NCBI GenBank assembly: GCA_019314105.1
Contig: JAFCZY010000037.1
Span: 1-10,398 of the forward strand
Length of the DNA: 10,398 bases
Direction: 5' to 3'
Source: Deltaproteobacteria bacterium
GTDB lineage: Bacteria; Desulfobacterota; Desulfobacteria; Desulfobacterales; Desulfobacteraceae
In this document: positions 1-10,398 of the stretch, in pieces
Layout of the letters: every line of letters starts with the position of its first letter
Numbering within the stretch: the stretch's first letter is position 1
Notes under the pieces: model-generated
What the model saw: only the letters and a program-made list of their open reading frames with translations
Databases searched by the model: none
What the model was told of the DNA's origin: nothing
Position numbers and translations under genes: made by a program

Positions 1-1
1 A

Positions 2-358
2 AGAAAAGAACCGGATTTTGAACCACTTTCAATTACGTTTAAACGGGTTGAAAATATTATTAAAAAAGCAAAAGTAAAAGAAGGCCTGTCTGTGGATGAA
101 AGCCTTTTTGAAGATCCTTCGGAAAAGGAACTATTCAGTGCTGTCAATGAGGTCCGTCAAATCGTAGAAGGTTTGATTCAAGAAGGAAATTATAATAAAG
201 CACTCTCGCATATTGCCACTTTAAGACCCAAAGTGGACACTTTTTTTGATGATGTCATGGTAATGGCAGAGGATCCAAAATTAAGACAAAACAGAATCGC
301 TTTGTTATCATCCGTGTCAGGACTGTTTAAAAATATTGCAGATTTTTCTATGTTATAG
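2..358 (+). CDS. glyS: Glycyl-tRNA synthetase beta subunit, C-terminal end (5' truncated by window edge)
   Basis: Only the last 118 codons are present; the reading frame is open from base 2 and ends at TAG 356-358. The product would be the beta chain of the alpha2beta2 glycyl-tRNA synthetase, which charges tRNA-Gly in the cytoplasm. The visible part matches the C-terminal helical, DALR-like anticodon-binding region of GlyS. It shows an FKRVxNI segment, then an acidic stretch ending in DPSEKELF, and the near-terminal VMVMAEDPKLRQNRIALL block followed by a hydrophobic helix to the C-terminus, which are family hallmarks. A GTG at 92 is in frame but internal, since conserved residues lie before it. 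glyQ and the rest of glyS would lie to the left of the window. The next gene starts 30 bp downstream on the same strand, so co-transcription is likely. Confidence 0.93.
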   Translation, partial: RKEPDFEPLSITFKRVENIIKKAKVKEGLSVDESLFEDPSEKELFSAVNEVRQIVEGLIQEGNYNKALSHIATLRPKVDTFFDDVMVMAEDPKLRQNRIALLSSVSGLFKNIADFSML

Positions 359-375
359 ACTATAAAATTTATTGT

Positions 376-380
376 GGAGG
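376..380 (+). promoter_or_regulatory. Shine-Dalgarno site deciding the start of the 85-residue gene
   Basis: GGAGG lies 8 nt before ATG 389. An in-frame GTG at 374 overlaps this site and has no ribosome binding site of its own, so ATG 389 is the better start. Confidence 0.75.
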
Positions 381-614
381 GAAGAGATATGGCAGGATAT
401 GATCCTGAAAAGGATAAAAAATTAAAAGAATGGAAAAACGAAGAAACAGGCCTTCTTATTTCGATTCATCAATATGGAGAGGGTGAACCAAAAGTTCAGG
501 TGGGACCCAGGATTTTAAAAAAGAAAGATGGAACAGACAGGGCACCTTCAAAAGCCGGCAGGCTTTCCATTGAAGACATTGCATGGGTTTATGATATTAT
601 TGATGAGGTAAAGG

Positions 615-3414
<2,800 letters not shown>

Positions 3415-3438
3415 GGAAAAATATTGCCGGAGAAAAAG

Positions 3439-3933
3439 ATGAATACAAAAGAATGGGAAAAAATTCCCAATGTGGATATGAATTGTTTTGGGTGCGGTTC
3501 TGAAAATCATCATGGGCTTAAGATGACCTTTGAAGCCAATGGGGAAAAACTTCGATCCATTGTTACTGTGCCGGATCATTTAAGAGGGTGGAGCAATATT
3601 GTCCATGGCGGTGTATTGTCCACCATATGTGATGAAATTATGGGGTGGGCCGCCATCTATCTTTCAAAACGGTTTATCCTGACAAAAACCATGAAGATCT
3701 CTTTTTTAAAGCCGGTTACCATTGGGTCAAGGCTTGAGATTATTGGATATATTAAAGAACGGGTGGATGAAAGGAATGCCATCATGGCTGGAGAAATTTA
3801 CAATGAAAAAGGTCGGCTGTGTGCAACGAGCACAGGTGAATTTGCTCTTTTTACATCAGATGCTTTTAAAAAGCTTAATATCGTACCCAATGCATTTCTT
3901 GATAAAATGACAAGCGTGTTTGACAAACGTTAA
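3439..3933 (+). CDS. PaaI-type hotdog-fold thioesterase family protein
   Basis: This 164-residue cytoplasmic protein has the single hotdog domain of PaaI/YbgC-like acyl-CoA thioesterases, which hydrolyse acyl-CoA or related thioesters. The N-terminal NCFGCGSEN (15-23) is the common CxxCG-type opening of this subgroup. NIVHGGVLSTICDE (53-66) is the signature hotdog helix, with HGG at 56-58 and the acidic catalytic position at D65. KISFLKPV (86-93) and the later GEIYNEKGRL strand complete the fold. ATG 3439 is chosen because GGAG lies at 3429-3432 with a 6-nt spacer; an upstream in-frame TTG at 3424 lacks one. It begins 24 bp after ligA and is probably the last gene of this transcription unit. 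It faces the LysE-type gene, with only 17 bp between the two stops. The acyl substrate is unknown; the context (ligase, phosphorylase) gives no metabolic clue. Confidence 0.9.
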   Translation: MNTKEWEKIPNVDMNCFGCGSENHHGLKMTFEANGEKLRSIVTVPDHLRGWSNIVHGGVLSTICDEIMGWAAIYLSKRFILTKTMKISFLKPVTIGSRLEIIGYIKERVDERNAIMAGEIYNEKGRLCATSTGEFALFTSDAFKKLNIVPNAFLDKMTSVFDKR

Positions 3934-3950
3934 ATGGTTTAATTCAAGCA

Positions 3951-4583
3951 TCAATCATTATTAAAGCCGATGTTTAATCCAAATCCGATAAAAATCATAC
4001 CGGAAAATTTCTGTAATAAGGTGCCCGCTATTTTGTTATGTCTTAATGTGTTTGTCATTAATGCAGCAGTTAATGACAGAAAAAGACACCAGATCGTTCC
4101 GGTTACAAGGAACGTACCCCCTAAAATGAGAAAAGGTATGGGCCCGTTTACATGATTTGGATTAATAAACTGAGGTAAAAAAGAGAGAAAAAACAACCCT
4201 ACCTTAGGGTTTAAAACATTGGTGAGCACCCCTTGTTTGTATATTTTTATTAGACTCATAGCTTCATAAACCGATGGGGAGGTTTTAAGTGCGCTGTTTT
4301 TCCCCAACAGCATTTTTAACCCCAGATAAATCAGATAGAATGCTCCGGCCCATTTAACCAGCATAAAAATAAACGCAGAGCGTGATAAAATCAGAGACAA
4401 TCCAAAGGCTGCACAAAGGACATGGACAAGACAACCGGACATAATCCCGGCAACGGATACCAGCCCTGCATTTTTTCCATGAGAAACGCTTCGGGTCAGT
4501 ATATACATGGTATCAACACCCGGTGTCAGGTTGAGAATAATTGCGGCAAGAATGAATCCCGGGTAATTTTCGATCCCAAACAT
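3951..4583 (-). CDS. LysE/RhtB family amino-acid exporter
   Basis: This 210-residue inner-membrane protein has the usual LysE/RhtB length and about six hydrophobic segments (roughly residues 8-28, 39-65, 70-94, 115-138, 148-175, 190-207). NLTPGVDTMYILTRS (18-32) matches the family's N-terminal PGP-like signature, here PGV. NPKVGLFFLSFLPQF (125-139) is the characteristic NPK-FF-PQF motif after the central loop. Members export amino acids or small derivatives such as homoserine, threonine or lysine by proton antiport; the substrate here cannot be assigned. The ATG at 4583-4581 is preceded by AAGG at 4600-4597, a rather long 13-nt spacing. It lies 25 bp downstream of ftsY on the same strand and is likely read through from the ftsY promoter. 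There is no functional link between the two beyond co-transcription. Confidence 0.92.
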   Translation of the reverse strand: MFGIENYPGFILAAIILNLTPGVDTMYILTRSVSHGKNAGLVSVAGIMSGCLVHVLCAAFGLSLILSRSAFIFMLVKWAGAFYLIYLGLKMLLGKNSALKTSPSVYEAMSLIKIYKQGVLTNVLNPKVGLFFLSFLPQFINPNHVNGPIPFLILGGTFLVTGTIWCLFLSLTAALMTNTLRHNKIAGTLLQKFSGMIFIGFGLNIGFNND

Positions 4584-4608
4584 TGTTATACGTAATCCTT
4601 ATGATGAT

Positions 4609-5568
4609 TTAATCAAATAATGCATTAATAAAGAGGGTTGAATCGAACGCTTGAAGATCTTCAATTTTTTCTCCCACACCAATATATTTTATCGGCAGGC
4701 CCATGGTGCTTGCGATAGCAGCAACAATACCGCCTTTTGCAGTTCCGTCAAGTTTTGTCAACGCAATCTGGGTTAGTCCAACAGCTTCATTAAACAGGGT
4801 TGCCTGGGAAATTGCATTTTGTCCGGTGGTTGCATCTAAAACCATTAATACCTCATGGGGAGCACCCGGCAGCTTTTTATTAATAGAGCGCTTTATTTTT
4901 TTCAGTTCTTCCATTAGATTCTTTTGTGTATGAAGCCTTCCGGCCGTATCAATTAAGACAATATCAATATCCCTGGCAAGAGATGCCTCAACAGAATCAT
5001 AGGCAACGGCTGCCGGGTCAGCGCCTTCTTTATGTTTGACAATAGAGGCACGGGATCGATTCGCCCATATTTCGACTTGTTCAATGGCGGCTGCTCTGAA
5101 GGTGTCTGCTGCGGCAATGAGTACTTTTTTCCCCTGGGATGTGAACTTCATGGCAAGCTTCCCCAAAGTCGTGGTTTTGCCGGTTCCATTGACACCAACC
5201 ACCATTATAACATGGGGTTTTGTAATCGATTTTTCATTTTCGGCATCATCCTTTTTTGGGAACAGTCCGATCAATTCTTCTTTTAACACCTGTTTGAGTT
5301 CATCTGCAGTGGAAAGTTTTTTGGCTTTTTTCTTTATTCTTTCCATCATTTCCATAGTGACATCAATTCCAAGATCTGATGTCACCAAAAGTTCTTCCAA
5401 TTCTTCAAAAAGCGCTTCATCAATCGCTTTGCTGGAAACAAAAAGCTCATTGATATCAGTGGTTAATACCTGCCTTGTTTTTGACAGCCCGTTTTTCAGC
5501 CTTGAAAAGATCCCGGTTCTCTGTTCTTTTTTTTCAGAGTGCTTTTTTTTAAATATATTAAACCCCAA
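4609..5568 (-). CDS. ftsY: Signal recognition particle receptor FtsY
   Basis: This 319-residue SRP-type GTPase docks SRP-ribosome complexes at the cytoplasmic membrane for co-translational insertion. The N domain (about 15-100) is helical. The G domain shows P-loop GVNGTGKT (125-132), DTFRAAAIEQ (155-164), DTAGR (207-211), the guanine-specificity TKLD followed by GTAKGG (271-280), and GVGE (297-300). The first 12 residues are basic and the protein lacks the long acidic A domain of E. coli FtsY, as in many other bacteria, so membrane contact probably relies on the short basic amphipathic N-terminus. The start codon is TTG at 5568-5566, supported by AAGGAG at 5583-5578 with a 9-nt spacer; no better start exists upstream. 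It is the first gene of a leftward unit with the LysE-type exporter. Confidence 0.97.
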   Translation of the reverse strand: MGFNIFKKKHSEKKEQRTGIFSRLKNGLSKTRQVLTTDINELFVSSKAIDEALFEELEELLVTSDLGIDVTMEMMERIKKKAKKLSTADELKQVLKEELIGLFPKKDDAENEKSITKPHVIMVVGVNGTGKTTTLGKLAMKFTSQGKKVLIAAADTFRAAAIEQVEIWANRSRASIVKHKEGADPAAVAYDSVEASLARDIDIVLIDTAGRLHTQKNLMEELKKIKRSINKKLPGAPHEVLMVLDATTGQNAISQATLFNEAVGLTQIALTKLDGTAKGGIVAAIASTMGLPIKYIGVGEKIEDLQAFDSTLFINALFD

Positions 5569-5577
5569 TTTTGTGGA

Positions 5578-5583
5578 CTCCTT
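5578..5583 (-). promoter_or_regulatory. ftsY: Shine-Dalgarno site supporting the TTG start of ftsY
   Basis: On the minus strand this reads AAGGAG, 9 nt before the TTG start codon. A strong site paired with a weak start codon decides the ftsY start. Confidence 0.75.
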
Positions 5584-5618
5584 GAATTCTATTATTTTGT
5601 ATGGTCTTTACCATTTTT

Positions 5619-5635
5619 CTTGAATCAGAATCAAG
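5619..5635. repeat. Imperfect 17-bp dyad, possible operator
   Basis: CTTGAATCAGAATCAAG is symmetric at 14 of 16 non-central positions (mismatches at the sixth base and its partner). It lies between the candidate ftsY promoter and the ftsY start, a position where a repressor could act. The TTGANTCA core recurs in TTGACTCAA at 5664-5672. No regulator is encoded nearby, so its role is speculative. Confidence 0.35.
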
Positions 5636-5643
5636 GCGTGTGG

Positions 5644-5672
5644 AGGATAATTTGAACGAAAGATTGACTCAA
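5644..5672 (-). promoter_or_regulatory. ftsY: Candidate sigma70-type promoter for ftsY
   Basis: On the minus strand TTGAGT (5672-5667) and TATCCT (5649-5644) are separated by 17 nt, each matching 4 of 6 consensus bases. It would give a leader of roughly 70 nt before the TTG start. This is pattern matching only. Confidence 0.35.
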
Positions 5673-5692
5673 GTCGTAATGTATCATAAATA
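5664..5692 (+). promoter_or_regulatory. Candidate sigma70-type promoter for the SBF-like transporter operon
   Basis: TTGACT (5664-5669, 5 of 6 consensus) is followed after 17 nt by a weak -10-like TAAATA (5687-5692, 3 of 6). It would start transcription about 25 nt before ATG 5725 and shares its -35 region with the opposing candidate. Confidence 0.3.
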
Positions 5693-5724
5693 TCCCTATT
5701 AATTTTAATTATTGAGAAACAAAT

Positions 5725-6678
5725 ATGATACAAAAAATTAAAAAACAATGGTTTTTACTCAGTCTTATTTCCATTTTTGTGGTGGTCATCTTAGACGCGT
5801 CAAACAGTCTGGCAAAAATCGGGATTGTTCTAAAAGATAACCATGGTCCGGGGATCTTGATATTTTTAATTTTTATTATTTCAGGTCTTTTGATAGAAAG
5901 TGATCAGATAGGAGCAGGAATTAAAGATGTTAAATCAACGCTTTTAGCATTGACCGTCATTGTTCTTTTTTCACCCATCGCCGCCGGACTGCTTTGCCTT
6001 CTCCCACTTGAAACCGGAGTAGTCATTGGCCTTTTTATCGTGGCGGTAATGCCCACAACATTGTCTTCCGGAATTGTGATGACAGGTATTGCAGGCGGTA
6101 ACATGGCCCATGCCCTTTTTGTAACAATTTTATCGAATTTTGTCAGTATATTTTCTATCCCTGTCATACTTTCCATCCTTTTGTCATTCCAAAACATGGA
6201 AAAAGAACTGGTTATTGATCAGGGTGCCATTACCACTAAATTGTTTCTGCTTGTCCTTTTCCCTTTGTTGATCGGGATATGGGCAAAGGCTAAAATTTTT
6301 AAAGAAAATTATTTAGAAAAATTCAAATTACAGGTCATTAACCAGTGGATGATTATCGGGATCGTTTTTATTTCCCTTTCAGGGGCAAAACAGACACTTT
6401 TGGGAGAAGGGGCGGCATTTTTTTATATCGTTCTTCTTGTCAGCGCTTTCCATTTAATGCTTTTGGGGGTTTCTTTTTTATTGGTAAAATTTTTTGATAT
6501 AAAAAAAGGATGCCGGGAAAGTATTATTTTTATGGGGTCTCAGAAGACTCTGGCCTTAGCAGTTGTGATACAGGTATCCTATTTTGGCGAATTTGGGATT
6601 GCTTTACTTGTTTGCGTTATTCATCATATTGTGCATTTAATGATGGATGGATACTTGAGCGTAAAAATGAACCAATGA
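5725..6678 (+). CDS. SBF-like (bile acid:sodium symporter superfamily) membrane transporter
   Basis: This 317-residue integral inner-membrane protein has about nine to ten hydrophobic helices and a short basic N-terminus (MIQKIKKQ) on the cytoplasmic side. The conserved MPTTLSSGIVMTGIAGGN (109-126) and GSQKTLALAV (271-280) match the two pseudo-symmetric crossover motifs of the SBF-like/BASS fold, closest to the YfeH/Rch1 subgroup. Members of this superfamily move organic anions with sodium, and some relatives influence calcium handling; the substrate here is unknown. ATG 5725 is the first start after the intergenic region and has only a weak ribosome binding site. It ends 15 bp before the phosphofructokinase start and is probably co-transcribed with it. 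An organic acid or solute import role alongside central carbon metabolism is possible but not demonstrated. Confidence 0.88.
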   Translation: MIQKIKKQWFLLSLISIFVVVILDASNSLAKIGIVLKDNHGPGILIFLIFIISGLLIESDQIGAGIKDVKSTLLALTVIVLFSPIAAGLLCLLPLETGVVIGLFIVAVMPTTLSSGIVMTGIAGGNMAHALFVTILSNFVSIFSIPVILSILLSFQNMEKELVIDQGAITTKLFLLVLFPLLIGIWAKAKIFKENYLEKFKLQVINQWMIIGIVFISLSGAKQTLLGEGAAFFYIVLLVSAFHLMLLGVSFLLVKFFDIKKGCRESIIFMGSQKTLALAVVIQVSYFGEFGIALLVCVIHHIVHLMMDGYLSVKMNQ

Positions 6679-6683
6679 ATAAC

Positions 6684-6688
6684 AGGAG
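6684..6688 (+). promoter_or_regulatory. Shine-Dalgarno site deciding the phosphofructokinase start
   Basis: AGGAG lies 5 nt before ATG 6694. The in-frame GTG at 6688 overlaps the site, so ATG 6694 is preferred. Confidence 0.7.
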
Positions 6689-6693
6689 TGGAC

Positions 6694-8778
6694 ATGGAGC
6701 ATCAGAGGTATAACTCACTTGAATTTTTATTAAATCACCCGAAAACAGAGCATGTGATTTCGGATGTAAATACGGAAACCATTGAAAGGCGATCATTTTC
6801 TCCAAAGAAAATTAAGATTTTTTCATCAAAGTATACCACCATAGAAGAGTGTCCGGAACATAAATTCGGCAATACTAAGGAAGCGGGAAAACAGCTTCCC
6901 GATATTGTTAAAAATAATGTTCAAAGGCTTGTCCCTTGGGATGGCAAGGATGAAAGTGTCAAGCGGACATTTTCGATGTGCCGGAATATCGGGGTTGTTT
7001 TTTCAGGAGGGCCGGCGCCTGGTGGGCATAATGTAATTGCCGGGCTGTATGATGAAGTAAAAAAATATAATTCAGACTCCAAAGTGTTTGGATTCCTTAT
7101 GGGACCGGATGGGTTACTTGAATCAAAATATGTTGAAATCACCCGAAGCCTTGTGGATGCATATCGGAATATGGGCGGATTCTCCATGATTAAAACCGGG
7201 AGAACTAAAATTAATTCCCCTGATAAAATGGAATTATCGTTGAAAACCTGTAGGGATCTTAACCTGGATGCCCTGGTAGTGATTGGCGGGGATGATTCAA
7301 ATACCAATGCTGCCTTTCTTGCTCAGAAGTTTAAACGTGACGGTATCAAGGTCATTGGTGTCCCTAAAACCATTGATGGAGATATACAGGTAAAAACGGA
7401 TGATAATGAGACACTCTGCGCCATATCATTTGGGTTCCATACGGCTGCAAGGGCATTCTCGCAGAATATCAGTAATCTCACAACCGATGCCAGTTCAGAT
7501 GTTAAATACTGGCATGTTTGTAAAGTCATGGGGAGAGTTGCCAGTCACCTGACATTGGAATGTGCTTTCCAGACCCATGCCAATATTTCTCTGATTGGTG
7601 AAGAACTGGCGGATTACACGGATCAACAGAGAATCGAAAAGGCGAAGAAAGAGGGGGAAGTTGATTATACCGCATATGGCATGACCTTGCGTCATTTGTC
7701 CAGATTGATATGTGATATCATTGTAAAAAGAGCTGCAAACGGGAAGAATTTTGGTGTTATGATCATTCCTGAAGGCATCCTTGAATTTATTAATGAGATT
7801 CAAGTGTTTATCATTAAACTCAATACCATTATTGCTGACTATAACCATATCCATGACACGGATTTTCATGATGCCTTCCCGACGTTAACGGATAAACTGG
7901 AATATTTAAGGCGGATGGCGCGTGGCATGGGGGATAAAGACAAATTTTTTATCTGGAATTTAAGGGATGATGATTTGTTTGATCAACTGCCGTCATTTTT
8001 TCAGGAAGGCCTTCTGGGGGAACGGGATAACCATGGTAATTTTCAATTTTCCGAAGTGAAAACTGAAAAAATTATCATGGATATGGTCAAGGAATATCTG
8101 GACGTATTAAAGGAACAGGGAAAATATAAAATCGGTATTGAGAGGTCCTATTATAAATTAATTATGGAAAATGCTAAACTTAATCCAGATAAATTTGCAA
8201 TAGCTGTATTTAAAAATTATGATGATACCCACCTGTTAATTAAAGAATCCATTATTTCTCTGAAAACGCTGAAACAGGCATTGGTCAACCATGAGTTGAT
8301 CGGCCCGGAGGATGCGTTGCCCGCGTCTGTTGTTCAGATATTTAAAAAATCTGACCCTAAATTTAAAACCCGAACCCATTTTTACGGATATGACGGGCGG
8401 GGATCTGACCCCACCTATTTTGACTGTAACTATACCTATAATCTGGGTATGACAGCATTCCATCTGATTGCAAATGGAGCGACGGGACAAATGGCGGCCA
8501 TCAAGAATCTTGAGAAAAAATTTGATAAATGGGAACCCATTGGGATTCCTATTGCAAAACTGATGCATCTTGAGGAAAGAGAAGGAAAACTTACCCTTGT
8601 GATTGAAAAGAGCCTGGTGGGGTTAGATTCAAATGCCTTCAGGATTTTTAAAACCGTAAGGAAGGGGTGGCTGGCGATGGAATCGAATCAGGATCGGTAC
8701 AGACGCCCGGGACCGGTAAGATTTACAGGAAGTTCGGAAGAAGACAGACCCATTACCTTAATGCTCAACTCTATTTGA
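6694..8778 (+). CDS. Pyrophosphate-dependent 6-phosphofructokinase (long/PFP-beta clade)
   Basis: This 694-residue cytoplasmic enzyme is predicted to interconvert fructose 6-phosphate and fructose 1,6-bisphosphate using pyrophosphate, a reversible step serving glycolysis and gluconeogenesis. The phosphate-binding glycine loop SGGPAPGGHN is at 104-113. GGDDSN (198-203) has aspartate where ATP-dependent enzymes have glycine, and PKTIDGD (224-230) carries the lysine and catalytic aspartate typical of PPi users. MGR (279-281), IPEG (358-361) and the sugar-phosphate motif FYGYDGRG (563-570) follow, and the C-terminal RRPGPVRFTG resembles plant PFP beta ends. Plant PFP beta is about 560-570 residues; the extra length here appears to lie mostly between about residues 480 and 560. 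ATG 6694 has AGGAG 5 nt upstream. The 3' end overlaps the opposing ahbD stop by 8 bp. It is likely co-transcribed with the SBF-like transporter. Confidence 0.94.
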   Translation: MEHQRYNSLEFLLNHPKTEHVISDVNTETIERRSFSPKKIKIFSSKYTTIEECPEHKFGNTKEAGKQLPDIVKNNVQRLVPWDGKDESVKRTFSMCRNIGVVFSGGPAPGGHNVIAGLYDEVKKYNSDSKVFGFLMGPDGLLESKYVEITRSLVDAYRNMGGFSMIKTGRTKINSPDKMELSLKTCRDLNLDALVVIGGDDSNTNAAFLAQKFKRDGIKVIGVPKTIDGDIQVKTDDNETLCAISFGFHTAARAFSQNISNLTTDASSDVKYWHVCKVMGRVASHLTLECAFQTHANISLIGEELADYTDQQRIEKAKKEGEVDYTAYGMTLRHLSRLICDIIVKRAANGKNFGVMIIPEGILEFINEIQVFIIKLNTIIADYNHIHDTDFHDAFPTLTDKLEYLRRMARGMGDKDKFFIWNLRDDDLFDQLPSFFQEGLLGERDNHGNFQFSEVKTEKIIMDMVKEYLDVLKEQGKYKIGIERSYYKLIMENAKLNPDKFAIAVFKNYDDTHLLIKESIISLKTLKQALVNHELIGPEDALPASVVQIFKKSDPKFKTRTHFYGYDGRGSDPTYFDCNYTYNLGMTAFHLIANGATGQMAAIKNLEKKFDKWEPIGIPIAKLMHLEEREGKLTLVIEKSLVGLDSNAFRIFKTVRKGWLAMESNQDRYRRPGPVRFTGSSEEDRPITLMLNSI

Positions 8779-9843
8779 TTTTATGGGGCTGATAGGAACA
8801 TAACGGTTCTTCTGCAAGATAATCGCCCGTTGCTTCATAGGCACGGGCGCGGCATCCGCCACAAACTCTCTTGTATTCACAAATACCGCACTTGCCTTCA
8901 AGATTATTAAAGTCTCTGAGTGTTTTAAAAACATGAGAATTTTCCCAGACATCTTTGAAAGTTTGCCGGGTAATATTACCGCATTCAACATCAAGGAAAC
9001 CGCAGGTTTGAACCCGTCCCACATGGGAAATAAAACAAAATCCTGTTCCGGCAAGACACCCTCTTGTGACAGCATCCAGGCCATGGGTTTCAAAATTTAC
9101 TTTCTTACCATCTTTTTTGGCACGTTGCCGTAATATTCTGTAATAGTGCGGAGCGCAGGTTGCCTTGAGTTGAAGGCTGGTTTTATCCCTTTGATCATAG
9201 AACCAGTTTAAGGTTTCTTCGTATTCTTTTGCATTGATTTCGCTGTCAATAATATATTTTCCCCGTCCTGTGGGAACCAGGAGGAAAATATGATGGGCAA
9301 CTGCCCCTAAATTTTCTGCCAGCGATAATATCTTTGGTATTTGATCCAGATTGGTTTTTGTGATGGTCGTGTTGATTTGAAATTCAAGGCCGGCAGCTTT
9401 GGCAATTTTGATACCCCGGATGGAATCATTGAAGGCATTTTTAAGTCCTCGAAACTCATCATGGGTTTCAGGTGTTGAACCGTCAAGGCTGACACTGATT
9501 CTTTTTATGCCGGAATCTTTCATTTTTTTAGTGGTTTCTTCAGTGATCAGCGTCCCGTTAGGTGCCATGACCATGCGAAGCCCTAATGTTGTTCCATAGG
9601 CGGCAATGTCAAAAATATCATGTCTTAACAGCGGTTCTCCGCCGGTAAGAATAATAATGGGATCACCCACTTCTTTGATTTGATCCAATAATTTAAAAGA
9701 TGCCTGAGTATCCAGTTCATTGTCATAGGGATGGTCTTCTGCTACCGCCCGGCAATGCTTGCAGGAAAGGTTGCACCGGCGGGTGGTTTCCCAGGCAACC
9801 AGACGAAGGGTGTTGGCTTGGCCGTGTCCATGAGGAGGATTCA

Positions 9844-9844
<1 letters not shown>
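8771..9844 (-). CDS. ahbD: Heme b synthase AhbD (radical SAM, siroheme-dependent heme pathway)
   Basis: This 357-residue radical SAM enzyme most likely converts iron-coproporphyrin III to heme b by oxidative decarboxylation of two propionates, the last step of the alternative heme route of sulfate reducers and archaea. C24-x3-C28-x2-C31 binds the SAM-cleaving 4Fe-4S cluster and GGEP (68-71) binds SAM. The C-terminal region is cysteine-rich: GCLAGTGFCFISH, then CGFLDVECGN, then C319, C322, C328, C331 and C349, the SPASM/twitch-type site for a second cluster. The segments INTTITKTNL, HIFLLVPTGRG and LQLKATCAPHYYR match AhbD as I know it from Desulfovibrio; the close relative AhbC is the main alternative. 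The ATG at 9844 overlaps the hemB stop by one base (TAATG), and GGGAG lies 11 nt upstream inside hemB. Its stop overlaps the opposing phosphofructokinase gene by 8 bp. Confidence 0.88.

Positions 9845-10398
<554 letters not shown>

Larger units (their letters stand above)
5569..5724. other. Divergent intergenic region between ftsY and the SBF-like transporter gene
   Basis: This 156-bp AT-rich region contains the ftsY ribosome binding site, a short inverted repeat ATGGT/ACCAT (5601-5614), an imperfect dyad at 5619-5635, and candidate promoters for both directions that overlap around TTGACTCAA (5664-5672). The transporter start at 5725 has only a weak purine stretch (GAG at 5714-5716) ahead of it. 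No small gene is evident here. Confidence 0.6.

Noticed and set aside
374..376. GTG 374 as the start of the small gene
   Set aside because: It overlaps the GGAGG site that serves ATG 389 and has no upstream ribosome binding site.
3934..3962. Possible bidirectional terminator between the thioesterase and LysE-type genes
   Set aside because: Only a weak AT-only TTTAAT/ATTAAA pairing is present, with no GC stem, so I do not call it.
5601..5614. ATGGT/ACCAT repeat followed by T-run as a terminator on the plus strand
   Set aside because: The stem is only 5 bp and no plus-strand gene ends nearby; on the ftsY strand there is no T-run after it.
5036..5623. 195-codon open frame on the plus strand opposite ftsY
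   Set aside because: It lies antisense to the strongly conserved FtsY G domain and has serine/phenylalanine-rich low-complexity composition typical of antisense frames; no family features are visible.
6921..7307. 128-codon minus-strand frame opposite the phosphofructokinase
   Set aside because: It is a shadow of the conserved GGP..GG and GGDDS-coding region; no independent evidence of coding.
8758..9093. 111-codon minus-strand frame overlapping ahbD in another frame
   Set aside because: AhbD's cysteine motifs are intact in the other frame; this one has no recognisable motif or ribosome binding site.

Overview
The window looks like a chromosomal stretch from a moderately low-GC, Gram-negative anaerobe, most likely a sulfate-reducing deltaproteobacterium of the Desulfobacterales (Desulfobacula/Desulfobacter-like). 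This placement is inferred from four things: a separate glyS beta-subunit gene, a hemB-ahbD pair typical of organisms that make heme from siroheme, a long PPi-dependent phosphofructokinase, and overall composition. No marker gene settles the genus. I see no rRNA, tRNA, CRISPR array, insertion sequence or phage gene, and no intergenic gap exceeds about 160 bp.

Layout. Positions 1-3933 (+) form a tightly packed, probably co-transcribed cluster: the 3' end of glyS, a small 85-residue protein, a nucleoside phosphorylase-family protein, NAD+-dependent DNA ligase (ligA) and a hotdog-fold thioesterase. Three of the four junctions are overlaps or gaps of under 35 bp. On the opposite strand, 3951-5568 carries ftsY (SRP receptor) followed by a LysE/RhtB-type exporter, converging on the thioesterase. 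A 156-bp divergent intergenic region (5569-5724) holds candidate back-to-back promoters and inverted repeats. From 5725 to 8778 (+) lie an SBF-like (bile acid:sodium symporter superfamily) transporter and a 694-residue PPi-phosphofructokinase. From 8771 to the right edge (-) is a heme biosynthesis pair, hemB then ahbD, joined by a TAATG junction.

Functional picture. Most genes are housekeeping: translation (glyS), replication and repair (ligA), membrane protein targeting (ftsY), glycolysis/gluconeogenesis with pyrophosphate, and tetrapyrrole synthesis. HemB makes porphobilinogen at the head of the pathway, and AhbD catalyses the last step of the siroheme-dependent heme route.

The main anomaly is hemB. 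Its two conserved halves are in different frames, and about 40 bp encoding the helix just before the Schiff-base lysine is missing. This is either a true inactivating deletion or an assembly/sequencing error. Other points worth a look are two strong inverted repeats at the overlap of the small gene and the phosphorylase gene, a possible PC4-like fold in the small protein, and an apparent insertion of about 80 residues in the phosphofructokinase. I did not find a convincing new multi-gene system; this is mostly an ordinary core-genome region.
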